In this document: positions 35,640-44,188 of the stretch, piece after piece
How positions within the stretch are numbered: the first letter of the stretch is position 1
Layout: every line of letters starts with the position of its first letter
Assembly: GCA_038043185.1 (NCBI GenBank)
Contig: JBBTCO010000019.1
Coordinates: 14,015 to 78,014 of the forward strand
Direction: 5' to 3'
DNA: 64,000 bases
Source: UBA5009 sp038043185
GTDB lineage: Bacteria; Bdellovibrionota; Bdellovibrionia; Bdellovibrionales; Bdellovibrionaceae
Made by a program: the position numbers and the translations under genes
The notes under the pieces: model-generated
The model's input: the letters and a program-made list of their open reading frames with translations, nothing else
Told to the model about the DNA's origin: nothing
The model's database searches: none

Positions 35640-38036
35640 CTAACTTTTCACTATCAGATTCAATATTTTTCCAGCTTTGTAAATTACTTTTTCAGGTGTT
35701 TTTCCTGCCAGAGCACTTTGGACCGTCGAGAGTTTAAGCGCAGCTTCGATTGCAACCTCTTCCAAAGTATTTAAATCGATCTCAATCGTTCCACGCATTT
35801 TGCCATTCACTTGCACACCCATATTTACCCGATCGTCAGTGCAAAGCTTGTTATCATAAGTTGGCCATGGGGACAAAGAAACAAATCCTTTGTTGCCCAT
35901 TTTTTCCCAAAGCTCTTCGGCAAGGTGTGGAGCAAAAGGCATCAGCAATTGCGCCAGCGTCTGAAGAGCTTTTTTCGGTCGCAAATTCTGGCGGTAAAGT
36001 TCATTGACCAAAATCATCATGGCGCTGATGGCGGTATTGAAACTGAGATTTTCAATATCCAAAGTCACTTTCTTGATTGTCTTATGAAGTAGTTTTTCAA
36101 TATCTTCGGGCAAGGTTACTAGATCCTGACAGATGAGTTGACCATCTTCATTCATGATCAAACGGATGATGCGATCCAAAAAGCGTTTGACGCCATCAAT
36201 GCCTGTTGGCGCCCAGGCTTTGTCCTTATCTAAAGGACCCATAAAACAAATGAACATGCGAAGAGCATCGGCTCCATAATCGGAGTGAATTTCATCCAAA
36301 TTGACGACGTTGCCTCTGGATTTCGACATTTTCTCGCCATCAGAACCTAAAATCATTCCTTGATGCGCGAGTTTTTTAAATGGCTCTTCGTGGCTGACAA
36401 GACCCGCATCAAAAAGCACTTTTTGCCAAAAGCGAGCATAGAGCAAATGTCCGACTGTGTGTTCAGGTCCGCCAACATACAGATCCACCGGCATCCAATA
36501 TTTTTGCGCTTCCTGTGAAAAGGGCCCCTTGTCATTTTGAGGGTCGGTGAAACGCAAAAAATACCACGAAGAGCCGGCAGCGCCTGGCATGGTGTCTGTT
36601 TCTCGCACACCTTCGCTGCCGTCCGCAGCTTTGTATTTAACCCAGTCCTTTATTTTCGCTAGTGGAGCTTCACCTTTTTCTGAAGGTTCATAATCAGCAA
36701 CTTCAGGCAGCAAAACGGGAAGTTCATTATCTGGCACGCATTTTAAGCCCTTGTCGGGGAATCTGACTACGGGAAATGGTTCGCCCCAATATCTTTGGCG
36801 ACTGAAAAGCCAATCGCGCAATTTGTACTGAATTTGTTTTTTCCCCAGATTCTTCTGTTCAAGATGCTGAATCATTTTAGTAATAGCTTCGTTTTTGGAA
36901 AGGCCATTTAGGAAATCGCTGTTGACCAATTTGCCATCACCTTCAAAGGGTAATTCTTCGGTGCTTTCTAAAACTCGCTTTACGGGCAGCTTGAATTTTT
37001 GTGCGAATTCAAAATCGCGTACATCATGTCCAGGAACAGCCATAATAGCGCCGGTGCCGTAGTCCATTAAAACATAGTCGGCAATCCAAACGGGAATTTT
37101 TTCTTTGCTTAGGGGATGAATGGCAAACCCTCCAGTGAACACACCCGTTTTTTCTTCATTAGCTTTGCGATCAATTTCTGATTTTCGCGAAGTTTGCTCA
37201 ACATAAGAATTCACCGCGGATTGTTGGTCCGAACTGGTGATTTTTTTCACAAGCGGATTTTCAGGTGCCAGCACCATGAAGCTTACGCCATAAAGTGTAT
37301 CTGGTCGGGTGGTGAAAACCTCGAGCGCTTCAGGGCAATTTTCCAGAGGAAAGCGAACATGGGCACCTTCACTTTTTCCGATCCAATTTTTTTGTCCCTC
37401 TTTGGTCCGCTCGGGCCAATCCACTTTATCAAGATCTTGCAGAAGGCGTTCGGCATAGGCCGTGATTTTCAACATCCATTGTTTCATTGGTAAACGAATG
37501 ACCGGATGATCGCCGCGCTCACTTTTGCCATCAATGACTTCTTCATTGGCCAAAACAGTTTTCAGAGCTGGGCACCAATTGACCGGGACCTCTTTTTGGT
37601 AAGCGAGCCCTTTTTCAAAAAGTTTGGTAAAAATAAATTGCGTCCACTTGTAGTAGGAGGGTTCGCAAGTGGAAATTTCTCGACTCCAGTCATAACTAAA
37701 TCCAAAAGCTTTCAACTGACGACGAAATGTTTCGATGGCTTTTTCAGTGGTCTTTGCCGGGTGAATTCCAGTTTGAATGGCATACTGCTCGGCAGGAAGA
37801 CCAAAGGCATCATAGCCCATGGGATGTAAAACGTTGAATCCGGCAGCCCGCTTATACCGGGAAATAATATCCGTTGGAGTATAAGAGGCGATATGACCAA
37901 TGTGAAGTCCTACTCCCGAAGGATAGGGGAACATACTGAGAGCATAAAACTTTGGTCGTGTAGAGCTTGGCTCGGCCTTAAAGGCTTCCTGTTCTTCCCA
38001 TCGTTTTTGCCACTTGGTTTCCACGTTCTGAGTCAT
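35640..38036 (-). CDS. leuS: Leucyl-tRNA synthetase
   Basis: 798 residues, class I synthetase. HIGH motif is HIGH at 45-48 within FPYPSGVGLHIGH; KMSKS is in GEKMSKSRGN near residue 565. The CP1 editing domain (about 220-410) contains TTRPDTLYG and GTGAIMAVPGHDVRD. C-terminal anticodon domain follows with LeuS-type ending. Charges tRNA-Leu. Slightly shorter than the E. coli enzyme. Confidence 0.97.
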   Translation of the reverse strand: MTQNVETKWQKRWEEQEAFKAEPSSTRPKFYALSMFPYPSGVGLHIGHIASYTPTDIISRYKRAAGFNVLHPMGYDAFGLPAEQYAIQTGIHPAKTTEKAIETFRRQLKAFGFSYDWSREISTCEPSYYKWTQFIFTKLFEKGLAYQKEVPVNWCPALKTVLANEEVIDGKSERGDHPVIRLPMKQWMLKITAYAERLLQDLDKVDWPERTKEGQKNWIGKSEGAHVRFPLENCPEALEVFTTRPDTLYGVSFMVLAPENPLVKKITSSDQQSAVNSYVEQTSRKSEIDRKANEEKTGVFTGGFAIHPLSKEKIPVWIADYVLMDYGTGAIMAVPGHDVRDFEFAQKFKLPVKRVLESTEELPFEGDGKLVNSDFLNGLSKNEAITKMIQHLEQKNLGKKQIQYKLRDWLFSRQRYWGEPFPVVRFPDKGLKCVPDNELPVLLPEVADYEPSEKGEAPLAKIKDWVKYKAADGSEGVRETDTMPGAAGSSWYFLRFTDPQNDKGPFSQEAQKYWMPVDLYVGGPEHTVGHLLYARFWQKVLFDAGLVSHEEPFKKLAHQGMILGSDGEKMSKSRGNVVNLDEIHSDYGADALRMFICFMGPLDKDKAWAPTGIDGVKRFLDRIIRLIMNEDGQLICQDLVTLPEDIEKLLHKTIKKVTLDIENLSFNTAISAMMILVNELYRQNLRPKKALQTLAQLLMPFAPHLAEELWEKMGNKGFVSLSPWPTYDNKLCTDDRVNMGVQVNGKMRGTIEIDLNTLEEVAIEAALKLSTVQSALAGKTPEKVIYKAGKILNLIVKS

Positions 38037-38175
38037 GCGTACTCCATCTGTCTTAGAATGAGAATTAGATATCTTAGGACAAGGGGCGGGGCAATAAAAA
38101 TACCTGGTCCTTTATTAAAATAAACTTAAGGAATCCGCATGTCTGTCGATAAGTTAGTCAGGAAATAACTGATTT

Positions 38176-39234
38176 ATGAGTAATGAAGAAAAGCGTATAT
38201 CAACTCGCTCTCGGCGAATTCTAGTCATCGATGAAGATCGAGATAGTCTTGGCATTTTGCTAGAGCCCTTGCGTTGGGAAGGATACGATGCCCAAGGGGT
38301 GAGTAGTATATCTGAAGCTCTGATTAAAATCCAAGAATGGCAGCCCCTGATTGTTCTGCTTGATTTAAAAGATTTTGAACCGGGATTGTTGTCATTAAAA
38401 AAAATTAAAGAAAGAATTCCCCATGGATCTTGTTTGGTGCTCTCGGATGATTCCAGCTCCGAAGCCATAATCAAAGGTTTTGATTATGGAGCTGATGATT
38501 ACATCGTAAAACCTTTTGTGCCCTTAGAGCTTTTAGCACGTTTACGCACTCATCTTCGGATACGCGATCTTCACGAACAACTTGTAGTTGCCAATGAAAA
38601 ACTTCTCGCGATGGTTGATACTGACGATCTTACGGGTTTGTACAACATGCGCTCCTTATATCAACGGCTGGAATTTGAGATGCAAAGAGCCCGACGATTT
38701 GGACGACAGGTTTGTGTGATCATGCTCGATATGGACAATTTTAAATCGGTAAATGACGGTCATGATCATTTATTTGGAAGTTATGTCATTTCTGAAGTGG
38801 GTCAAATTATTAAAGCGAATACCCGAAATATAGATATCCCGGCTCGGTACGGCGGTGATGAGTTTTTGATTGTGTTAACAGAGGTCAACTTTGAGGGTTC
38901 GAAATATTTTTGTGAAAGACTCAGACGTTCTGTTGAAGCCTATCATTTTAAAAGTGGCAGGGATGAAATCAATTTAACGGTGTCAGTTGGCTTTTCGATG
39001 ACCTCAGCGGGTGAAATTATTTCAGCAAGGGAATTGGTTCGTTGTGCTGATCATGCCCTATATGAAGCTAAACGCCGAGGGAAAAATCAAGTCGTCTTCT
39101 ATGATAAAACGATGTCTAACGAAGAAGCTTTGGTGGAAATGACCAGAGCTCGACATTCCGAAAATATTTGGACTGCGCGGACAGAAATAGCGATTAAAAA
39201 ATCTCGACAGAATAAGAAAAAGGCCGTAGGTTAG
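38176..39234 (+). CDS. Response regulator with GGDEF diguanylate cyclase domain
   Basis: 352 residues. Receiver domain (about 14-130): IDED acidic pair, phospho-acceptor region LLDLKDF and KPF lysine. GGDEF domain (about 150-320): DxLTGLYN (here DDLTGLYN), FKSVND, active-site RYGGDEF and TVSVGFS. PleD-like layout without the second receiver. It makes cyclic di-GMP. Five nucleotides after the gene a CDF exporter region begins, so an operon is likely. Confidence 0.93.
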   Translation: MSNEEKRISTRSRRILVIDEDRDSLGILLEPLRWEGYDAQGVSSISEALIKIQEWQPLIVLLDLKDFEPGLLSLKKIKERIPHGSCLVLSDDSSSEAIIKGFDYGADDYIVKPFVPLELLARLRTHLRIRDLHEQLVVANEKLLAMVDTDDLTGLYNMRSLYQRLEFEMQRARRFGRQVCVIMLDMDNFKSVNDGHDHLFGSYVISEVGQIIKANTRNIDIPARYGGDEFLIVLTEVNFEGSKYFCERLRRSVEAYHFKSGRDEINLTVSVGFSMTSAGEIISARELVRCADHALYEAKRRGKNQVVFYDKTMSNEEALVEMTRARHSENIWTARTEIAIKKSRQNKKKAVG

Positions 39235-39264
39235 GGCCGTTCTTATTTGGAGATCGTCACTATC

Positions 39265-40260
39265 ATGCAAAATACTGAAAATCCTGTAAGGCGAAAAGCC
39301 GCACTTTTAACGGTCCTGGTCAGCATCATTGTGCTGACTCTTAAGTTTTGGGCTTATTTCCAGACAAAATCGTCGTCTGTTTTATCGGATGCTTTGGAAA
39401 CAGTGGTGAATGTCGTCGCCGCGATCGTTGGGCTGGCGGTTATTCATTACACTTTAAAACCAAAAGATGAAGGTCATCCTTATGGTCATGGTAAAGTTGA
39501 ATATTTTTCTGCGGCTTTCGAGGGCGGACTGATTCTTTTTGCTTCGATTACAATTTTAGCTGAATCGATCAATTTTTTACTTCACCCCCATCCCTTGCAA
39601 AAATTAGATATAGGAATTTTTTATGTCTCGCTAGCCACGGGAATAAACTGGCTTATGGCAAAATATCTTCGTCGCGTGGGAAACAATGTAAAATCAGAAA
39701 CCTTAATGGCTAGCAGTTCCCATCTTATGAGCGATGTGGTCACCACTTTTGGAGTTTTGCTCAGTTTAGGTTTAGTGTACTTAACGGGTTTGGTTTGGAT
39801 TGATGGAGTGGTGACTTTTGTCATCGCTATCCATTTGCTATTCGAGGGATCTAAGATAATCCGACGTTCGATCGCGGGCTTAACAGACGAAATTGACGAT
39901 CAATCCCTGCTAGCACTTTCGGTGGCTATTAAAAAAAATTGTAAGCCTGGGATTATTGATATTCATAATGTTCGAGCCATTCGGTCGGGAGGCTTTCATC
40001 ATATCGATGCCCACTTAGTTATTCCAGAATTCTGGGACGTTGCTATGGCTCATGAATTAGCGCACGATTTTGAAGAAAAAGTTGTCGCTGATTATCCTTA
40101 TGATGGCGAATTTGCTTTTCATCTTGATCCCTGCAAAAGAAAATATTGTAAGTTTTGCGACGTTAAATCTTGTCCTGTTCGCCAAGTTTTATTCGAACAG
40201 ACTCGTAGTTTTCAAGTGAAAGATATTATCGGCGGGCCATTGTATGAAAATCCGAATTAA
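39265..40260 (+). CDS. Cation diffusion facilitator (CDF) metal exporter
   Basis: About 331 residues from ATG 39265 with GGAG 12 nt upstream; a TTG at 39247 is possible. Six membrane helices with CDF metal-site motifs SDALE (helix 2) and HLMSDV (helix 5), and GHPYGHGKVEY between helices. The cytoplasmic C-terminal domain is followed by an unusual Cys-rich tail (CKRKYCKFCDVKSC), which could bind metal. Probably exports Zn2+, Co2+ or Fe2+. Overlaps trmB by 17 nt. Confidence 0.92.
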   Translation: MQNTENPVRRKAALLTVLVSIIVLTLKFWAYFQTKSSSVLSDALETVVNVVAAIVGLAVIHYTLKPKDEGHPYGHGKVEYFSAAFEGGLILFASITILAESINFLLHPHPLQKLDIGIFYVSLATGINWLMAKYLRRVGNNVKSETLMASSSHLMSDVVTTFGVLLSLGLVYLTGLVWIDGVVTFVIAIHLLFEGSKIIRRSIAGLTDEIDDQSLLALSVAIKKNCKPGIIDIHNVRAIRSGGFHHIDAHLVIPEFWDVAMAHELAHDFEEKVVADYPYDGEFAFHLDPCKRKYCKFCDVKSCPVRQVLFEQTRSFQVKDIIGGPLYENPN

Positions 40261-40927
40261 CTCAACAAAAACTTTACCACGACAAAATTTTTACACCTTG
40301 GCTCTGAACGGTGAGTACGCTCATGCGGCGTTTGATGAAGAGAGGGCGCCACTCAATAAAGGTCTTTGGCGCAGTCAAGTTTTTAAAGGGGAAGAATCGG
40401 CTGCCGTTGATCTTGAAATTGGTACGGGCACCGGTACATTTTTTACTCGCCAAGCATTGAAAAATCCACAACGCTTACTTGTTGGTATGGAGTTGAAATA
40501 CAAACCTTTGATTCAAAGTATACGTCGGGCCTTGATGGCCGGAGCAAAAAATGCAGCGATTTGCCGCTTCCATTCTTTTAACACCGAAGAATTATTTGCC
40601 GAAGGCGAGTTGAATGATATTTATATTCATTTTCCAGATCCTTGGGTCACGCCACGACGACCGCGCAATCGAACAGTGAATGCCGAACTTCTTAAAACTT
40701 TGTATCGATTGCAACGACCAGGATCAAAAATTTATTTTAAAACTGATTCGCGCGAATATTTTTTGTGGTCTTTGAATGAAATCAAAAATACTCCTTACCA
40801 GTTAAGTTATTCGACTTTGAATCTGCATCAATCGGAAAAAGCACAGGAAAATTTTGTAACCGGCTTTGAAAAAATTTTTCTTTCACAAGGAATCGAAATT
40901 AACTATTTAGAGTTAGTAAAAGCTTGA
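40244..40927 (+). CDS. trmB: tRNA (guanine-N7)-methyltransferase
   Basis: 227 residues. SAM-binding LEIGTGTG motif, then IHFPDPW and PRRPRNR, the diagnostic TrmB segment, and YFKTDSREYF near the C-terminus. Makes m7G46 in tRNA. Starts inside the CDF gene and its TGA is followed by, or overlaps, the phosphatase gene. Confidence 0.93.
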   Translation: MKIRINSTKTLPRQNFYTLALNGEYAHAAFDEERAPLNKGLWRSQVFKGEESAAVDLEIGTGTGTFFTRQALKNPQRLLVGMELKYKPLIQSIRRALMAGAKNAAICRFHSFNTEELFAEGELNDIYIHFPDPWVTPRRPRNRTVNAELLKTLYRLQRPGSKIYFKTDSREYFLWSLNEIKNTPYQLSYSTLNLHQSEKAQENFVTGFEKIFLSQGIEINYLELVKA

Positions 40928-40956
40928 TTTCCACTTTAATCGAGATAGATTTAGTC

Positions 40957-41568
40957 ATGATTTTAAGATTTTTTATATTTCGCCATGGTGAGACAGATTG
41001 GAATTTGCAAAAAAAATTCCAAGGACATACGGATATTCCCTTAAATCAAAATGGAATTAGTCAAGCGACTCAACTTGCTGAAAAAGTTAAAAAACTTCAG
41101 CTCAAAGCTATTCTCTCTTCGGATTTATCAAGAGCTCTTAAAACGGCAGAAATTGCTTTGGGTGGACGACAAATTCCATTTCATATTCACGCTGATTTGC
41201 GCGAAACGCATTTAGGTGATGCTGAAGGTTTAACTCATGATGAAATCAATTTGAAGTTTGGTGAAGATATCATTGCCAAATGGAAATCCATTACAACGGA
41301 AGATGTGGATTATAAATTTCCTAATGGAGAGAAAAAATCAGATCATCTGAAACGCCTCAGGCGATTTATTGAAAACTATGCTCACTCAGGGACTCATCAA
41401 AATGGTGATCAGATTGGTGTGTCGACCCATGGTGGAAGTCTAGTTCGTTTGGTGCATGCCAGTGAAGGCGCGCCAAGCACAACTATCGCGATCCACAATT
41501 GTTCGATGTATGAAATAAATTATCATGTTCATGAGCGGCGATGGGTCTTCATCGGCGAAGTAATTTGA
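40957..41568 (+). CDS. Histidine phosphatase family protein (phosphoglycerate mutase-like)
   Basis: About 203 residues from ATG 40957; a TTG at 40924 overlapping the trmB stop is an alternative. Phosphohistidine motif FRHGETDWN, then SSDLSRALKTAE, acidic RETHLGDAEG and STHGGSL with the second catalytic His. Members include cobalamin, sugar-phosphate and other phosphatases, so the substrate is open. Its last codons lie in the left arm of inverted repeat C. Confidence 0.9.
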   Translation: MILRFFIFRHGETDWNLQKKFQGHTDIPLNQNGISQATQLAEKVKKLQLKAILSSDLSRALKTAEIALGGRQIPFHIHADLRETHLGDAEGLTHDEINLKFGEDIIAKWKSITTEDVDYKFPNGEKKSDHLKRLRRFIENYAHSGTHQNGDQIGVSTHGGSLVRLVHASEGAPSTTIAIHNCSMYEINYHVHERRWVFIGEVI

Positions 41569-41673
41569 GTTTAAAACTCCAAATCCGTCGTTCTCCTTCC
41601 TCAGCCTCCCTGCGACGTACAGGAAGTACGCTTCGGTCGTGCGGCCTCGGCTTTGGAATTTTAAACTCAAATT
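41562..41673. repeat. Large inverted repeat C with conserved hairpin core
   Basis: Arms 41562-41587 and 41648-41673 pair over 26 bp with two mismatches. The interior contains the hairpin CGTAC-AGGAA-GTACG at 41616-41630, which aligns with element B's hairpin but with a changed, still paired base pair on both sides. It lies between the convergent phosphatase and ferredoxin genes, overlaps the phosphatase stop codon, and could act as a two-way terminator. Confidence 0.87.
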
Positions 41674-41684
41674 ATAAAAAGAAA

Positions 41685-41972
41685 CTACCAGTAGTTGGTG
41701 TCGACTTCGATGTCATTTAAAACTTGGGTTTGGCAACTGATGCGTTCATTTTTTTTTAAGTCATTGATTTCGGCTAAAAATGTTTCAGTTTCATTTGGCG
41801 GCGGCAGCTGATTTTGTCCAGCAATGATTTGGATTCGGCATTTGCCGCAGATTCCATCACCACCACAAGAAGAGGCTACCGGGATTTGTTGGTCCAAAAG
41901 GCTTTGCATCAGATTGGCGCCCGCGAAGACCTCGAATTGAATCTGATTTTTATGCAATACAATCTTAGGCAT
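41685..41972 (-). CDS. 2Fe-2S ferredoxin (plant-type fold)
   Basis: 95 residues. Cluster ligands: Cys in SSCGGDGICGKC (three Cys in C-x5-C-x2-C) and the distant fourth Cys in RISCQTQ. The residues at the fourth-Cys region match adrenodoxin/plant-type ferredoxins rather than thioredoxin-like ones. Electron carrier; partner unknown. The SDR gene is divergent. Confidence 0.92.
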   Translation of the reverse strand: MPKIVLHKNQIQFEVFAGANLMQSLLDQQIPVASSCGGDGICGKCRIQIIAGQNQLPPPNETETFLAEINDLKKNERISCQTQVLNDIEVDTNYW

Positions 41973-42017
41973 AATTTATAGTGATTCCTTCCTGAAAAAA
42001 GTCTAAATCAAAAAGGT

Positions 42018-42674
42018 ATGAAAATTCAACCTCAAGAAAAAATTCTTCTTTTAGGAGCTTCTCGCGGACTTGGTTTGGCGGTTCATAGCTTATTGAAGAA
42101 GCATTCGGAAGGTCCCGAGCTTTATTCCTTTTCACGTAAAATGGGCGGAATGGATTTTTCTAAACGTGAACTTTGGGAACAGCATTGTGAAAATCTGTGG
42201 TCGAATTCTCCTCGTCGACTGATTTATTTTGCCGGTGGCGGTCCCTATGGGACATTCGATGATTTTTCTTGGAAAGATCACGGCTGGGCCTTAAATGTCA
42301 GTTTTACCTTTCCCGCCTTTTTGTTGCATTCGGCCTTGCAGGCAAAAAAAGCGGCAAAAAAAAATGACTCTTCTGGCGAATTTCTTCAGCAGCTTATTTT
42401 TATTGGATCTGCAGTGGCCGAAAACAAGCCAGACCCCAAGGCGGCGATGTATTGTGCAGCTAAACATGCTCTTCGCGGCTTAGTTAGCACTATTCAAATG
42501 GAGCAGCCAAAGCTGGATCTTCGGCTTTTTAGTCCAGGTTATATGGACACGGCCATGCTGCCGCCGCAGGCTTGGCCTCGACAAAAGGGTTTGGCGCAGA
42601 AGGTTGATGATGTCGCAGCGGACTTAATCAACTTTATGACTCATCCGGCCCCAAAATTTGATTCCTTGGATTGA
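42018..42674 (+). CDS. SDR family oxidoreductase
   Basis: 218 residues. Nucleotide-binding LLGASRGLG at the N-terminus, FAGGGPYG in place of NNAG, catalytic Ser in FIGSAV and YCAAK as the Tyr-x3-Lys pair. Short-chain dehydrogenase/reductase fold, NAD(P)-dependent; substrate not known. It ends 53 nt before the trxB start. Confidence 0.88.
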   Translation: MKIQPQEKILLLGASRGLGLAVHSLLKKHSEGPELYSFSRKMGGMDFSKRELWEQHCENLWSNSPRRLIYFAGGGPYGTFDDFSWKDHGWALNVSFTFPAFLLHSALQAKKAAKKNDSSGEFLQQLIFIGSAVAENKPDPKAAMYCAAKHALRGLVSTIQMEQPKLDLRLFSPGYMDTAMLPPQAWPRQKGLAQKVDDVAADLINFMTHPAPKFDSLD

Positions 42675-42727
42675 TCAGAATTGGCATTTCGTTTACTGTG
42701 GGACCTGTTATTTTTAAGGAGATTGGA

Positions 42728-43672
42728 ATGCAGACCGCATCAAATCAAAAAGTAGAAAATACGATCATTATCGGCTCGGGACCTGCGGGTTTAACCTCGG
42801 CTATCTATACTGCGCGAGCGCGCCTTGAACCTCTGATGATCGAGGGCGAAGAAGCTGGTGGACAATTGATGATCACCACAGAGGTTGAAAACTACCCCGG
42901 ATTTGATCATGGAATTACTGGTCCTGAATTGATTTCTATCATGAGAAAACAGGCCGAAAAATTTGGCACCAAGTTCATCACTAAAAATGTAAGCAAAGTG
43001 GATTTTTCGCAAAGGCCATATAAAGTATGGATCAAAGATAATTTGCATTTGGCAAACACGGTGATTATTTCAACGGGCGCCAGTGCCAAACTGTTAGGAC
43101 TTCCTTCCGAGAAAGCTTTTATGAGTCGTGGAGTTTCAGCTTGCGCCACTTGTGATGGCGCTTTTTTTAAAAATGTCGAAGTTGGGGTCGTCGGCGGCGG
43201 TGATACGGCAATGGAAGAAGCCAACTTTTTGACTCGCTTTGCAAGCAAGGTTTATTTAATCCACCGAAGAGATTCTTTTCGTGCTTCTAAAATTATGATT
43301 GAAAGATCTTTAAAGAATCCAAAAATTGAAGTGATTTGGAATGCTGAAGTCACTGAAGTGTTAGGTGACACCAAAGGAATGAACGCTGTGGTTTTAAAAA
43401 ATACGGTTAACGGTGACACTAAAAAAATGGATTTGCAGGGATTGTTTATTGCCATTGGACACAAACCCAATACGGATCTGTTTAAGGGTCTACTGGATAT
43501 GGACGAAGTTGGATATTTGAAAACTAAACCAGGCACGACGCAAACTAAAATTCCTGGTGTCTTTGCGGCTGGTGATGTTCAAGATTCTTATTTTCGACAA
43601 GCAGTGACGGCGGCCGGCACTGGCTGCATGGCTGCAATAGAAGCTGAACGTTGGCTGGAAGCTAACCACTAA
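42728..43672 (+). CDS. trxB: Thioredoxin-disulfide reductase
   Basis: 314 residues from ATG 42728 with AAGGAG 6 nt upstream. FAD-binding GSGPAGLTSA, redox pair Cys139-Ala-Thr-Cys142 in ACATCDGAF, NADPH-binding GGGDTAMEEA and final FAAGDVQD. Passes electrons from NADPH to thioredoxin. Confidence 0.96.
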   Translation: MQTASNQKVENTIIIGSGPAGLTSAIYTARARLEPLMIEGEEAGGQLMITTEVENYPGFDHGITGPELISIMRKQAEKFGTKFITKNVSKVDFSQRPYKVWIKDNLHLANTVIISTGASAKLLGLPSEKAFMSRGVSACATCDGAFFKNVEVGVVGGGDTAMEEANFLTRFASKVYLIHRRDSFRASKIMIERSLKNPKIEVIWNAEVTEVLGDTKGMNAVVLKNTVNGDTKKMDLQGLFIAIGHKPNTDLFKGLLDMDEVGYLKTKPGTTQTKIPGVFAAGDVQDSYFRQAVTAAGTGCMAAIEAERWLEANH

Positions 43673-43686
43673 GAAAGAGAGCTTGC

Positions 43687-44184
43687 ATGAAGCAAAAAAA
43701 ATTCAACACCAAGGATTTAGTTTCAAAAATTGAAAGAATTGCTAAAGGAAGAATTGCTTCTCAGCCAGTGGTCTCTTTAGATGAATTTCGCATTGTTAAA
43801 AAAAATACTGATCCACGCTGTTTACTTATTATTGAAGATGACGAGACAATGCGCCATGCTCTGCAAAGAATTTTTGAACCCGATGGTTTTATTTTAAAAA
43901 TGGCTGCGGATGCAACAGAGTTGGCTCATGTGCTAGATGACACTCCAATCGATTTGATTTTGTTGGATGTGGGTCTGCCTTGGATTAATGGATTTGAGTT
44001 AGCCCAAATGTTGAAAGAGCATAAAGATTTAAAAAAAATTCCCTTAGTTTTTGTTTCAGCTCAAGGCACTGATGAAGATATAAAAAAGGCTTTTGATATT
44101 GGCGCCAGTGATTACGTCAAAAAGCCCTTCGATATTGAAAAATTAAGGAAAACAGTTCAGACACTTTTAGAACTCAACGAATAA
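43687..44184 (+). CDS. Single-domain response regulator with N-terminal extension
   Basis: 165 residues: about 45 polar, basic N-terminal residues, then one receiver domain. Acidic pocket in IIEDDE, phospho-acceptor Asp in LLDVGLPW, Thr/Ser in FVSAQG and Lys in KKPFD. No output domain. The stop codon (44182-44184) lies inside the target duplication of the IS element. Confidence 0.9.
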   Translation: MKQKKFNTKDLVSKIERIAKGRIASQPVVSLDEFRIVKKNTDPRCLLIIEDDETMRHALQRIFEPDGFILKMAADATELAHVLDDTPIDLILLDVGLPWINGFELAQMLKEHKDLKKIPLVFVSAQGTDEDIKKAFDIGASDYVKKPFDIEKLRKTVQTLLELNE

Positions 44185-44188
44185 ATTT
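44180..44188. other. Target site duplication, left copy (AATAAATTT)
   Basis: Nine bases directly before the left inverted repeat of the IS element; the same nine bases directly follow its right end at 45247-45255. Nine bp is the usual size for IS1-family insertion. Confidence 0.9.
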
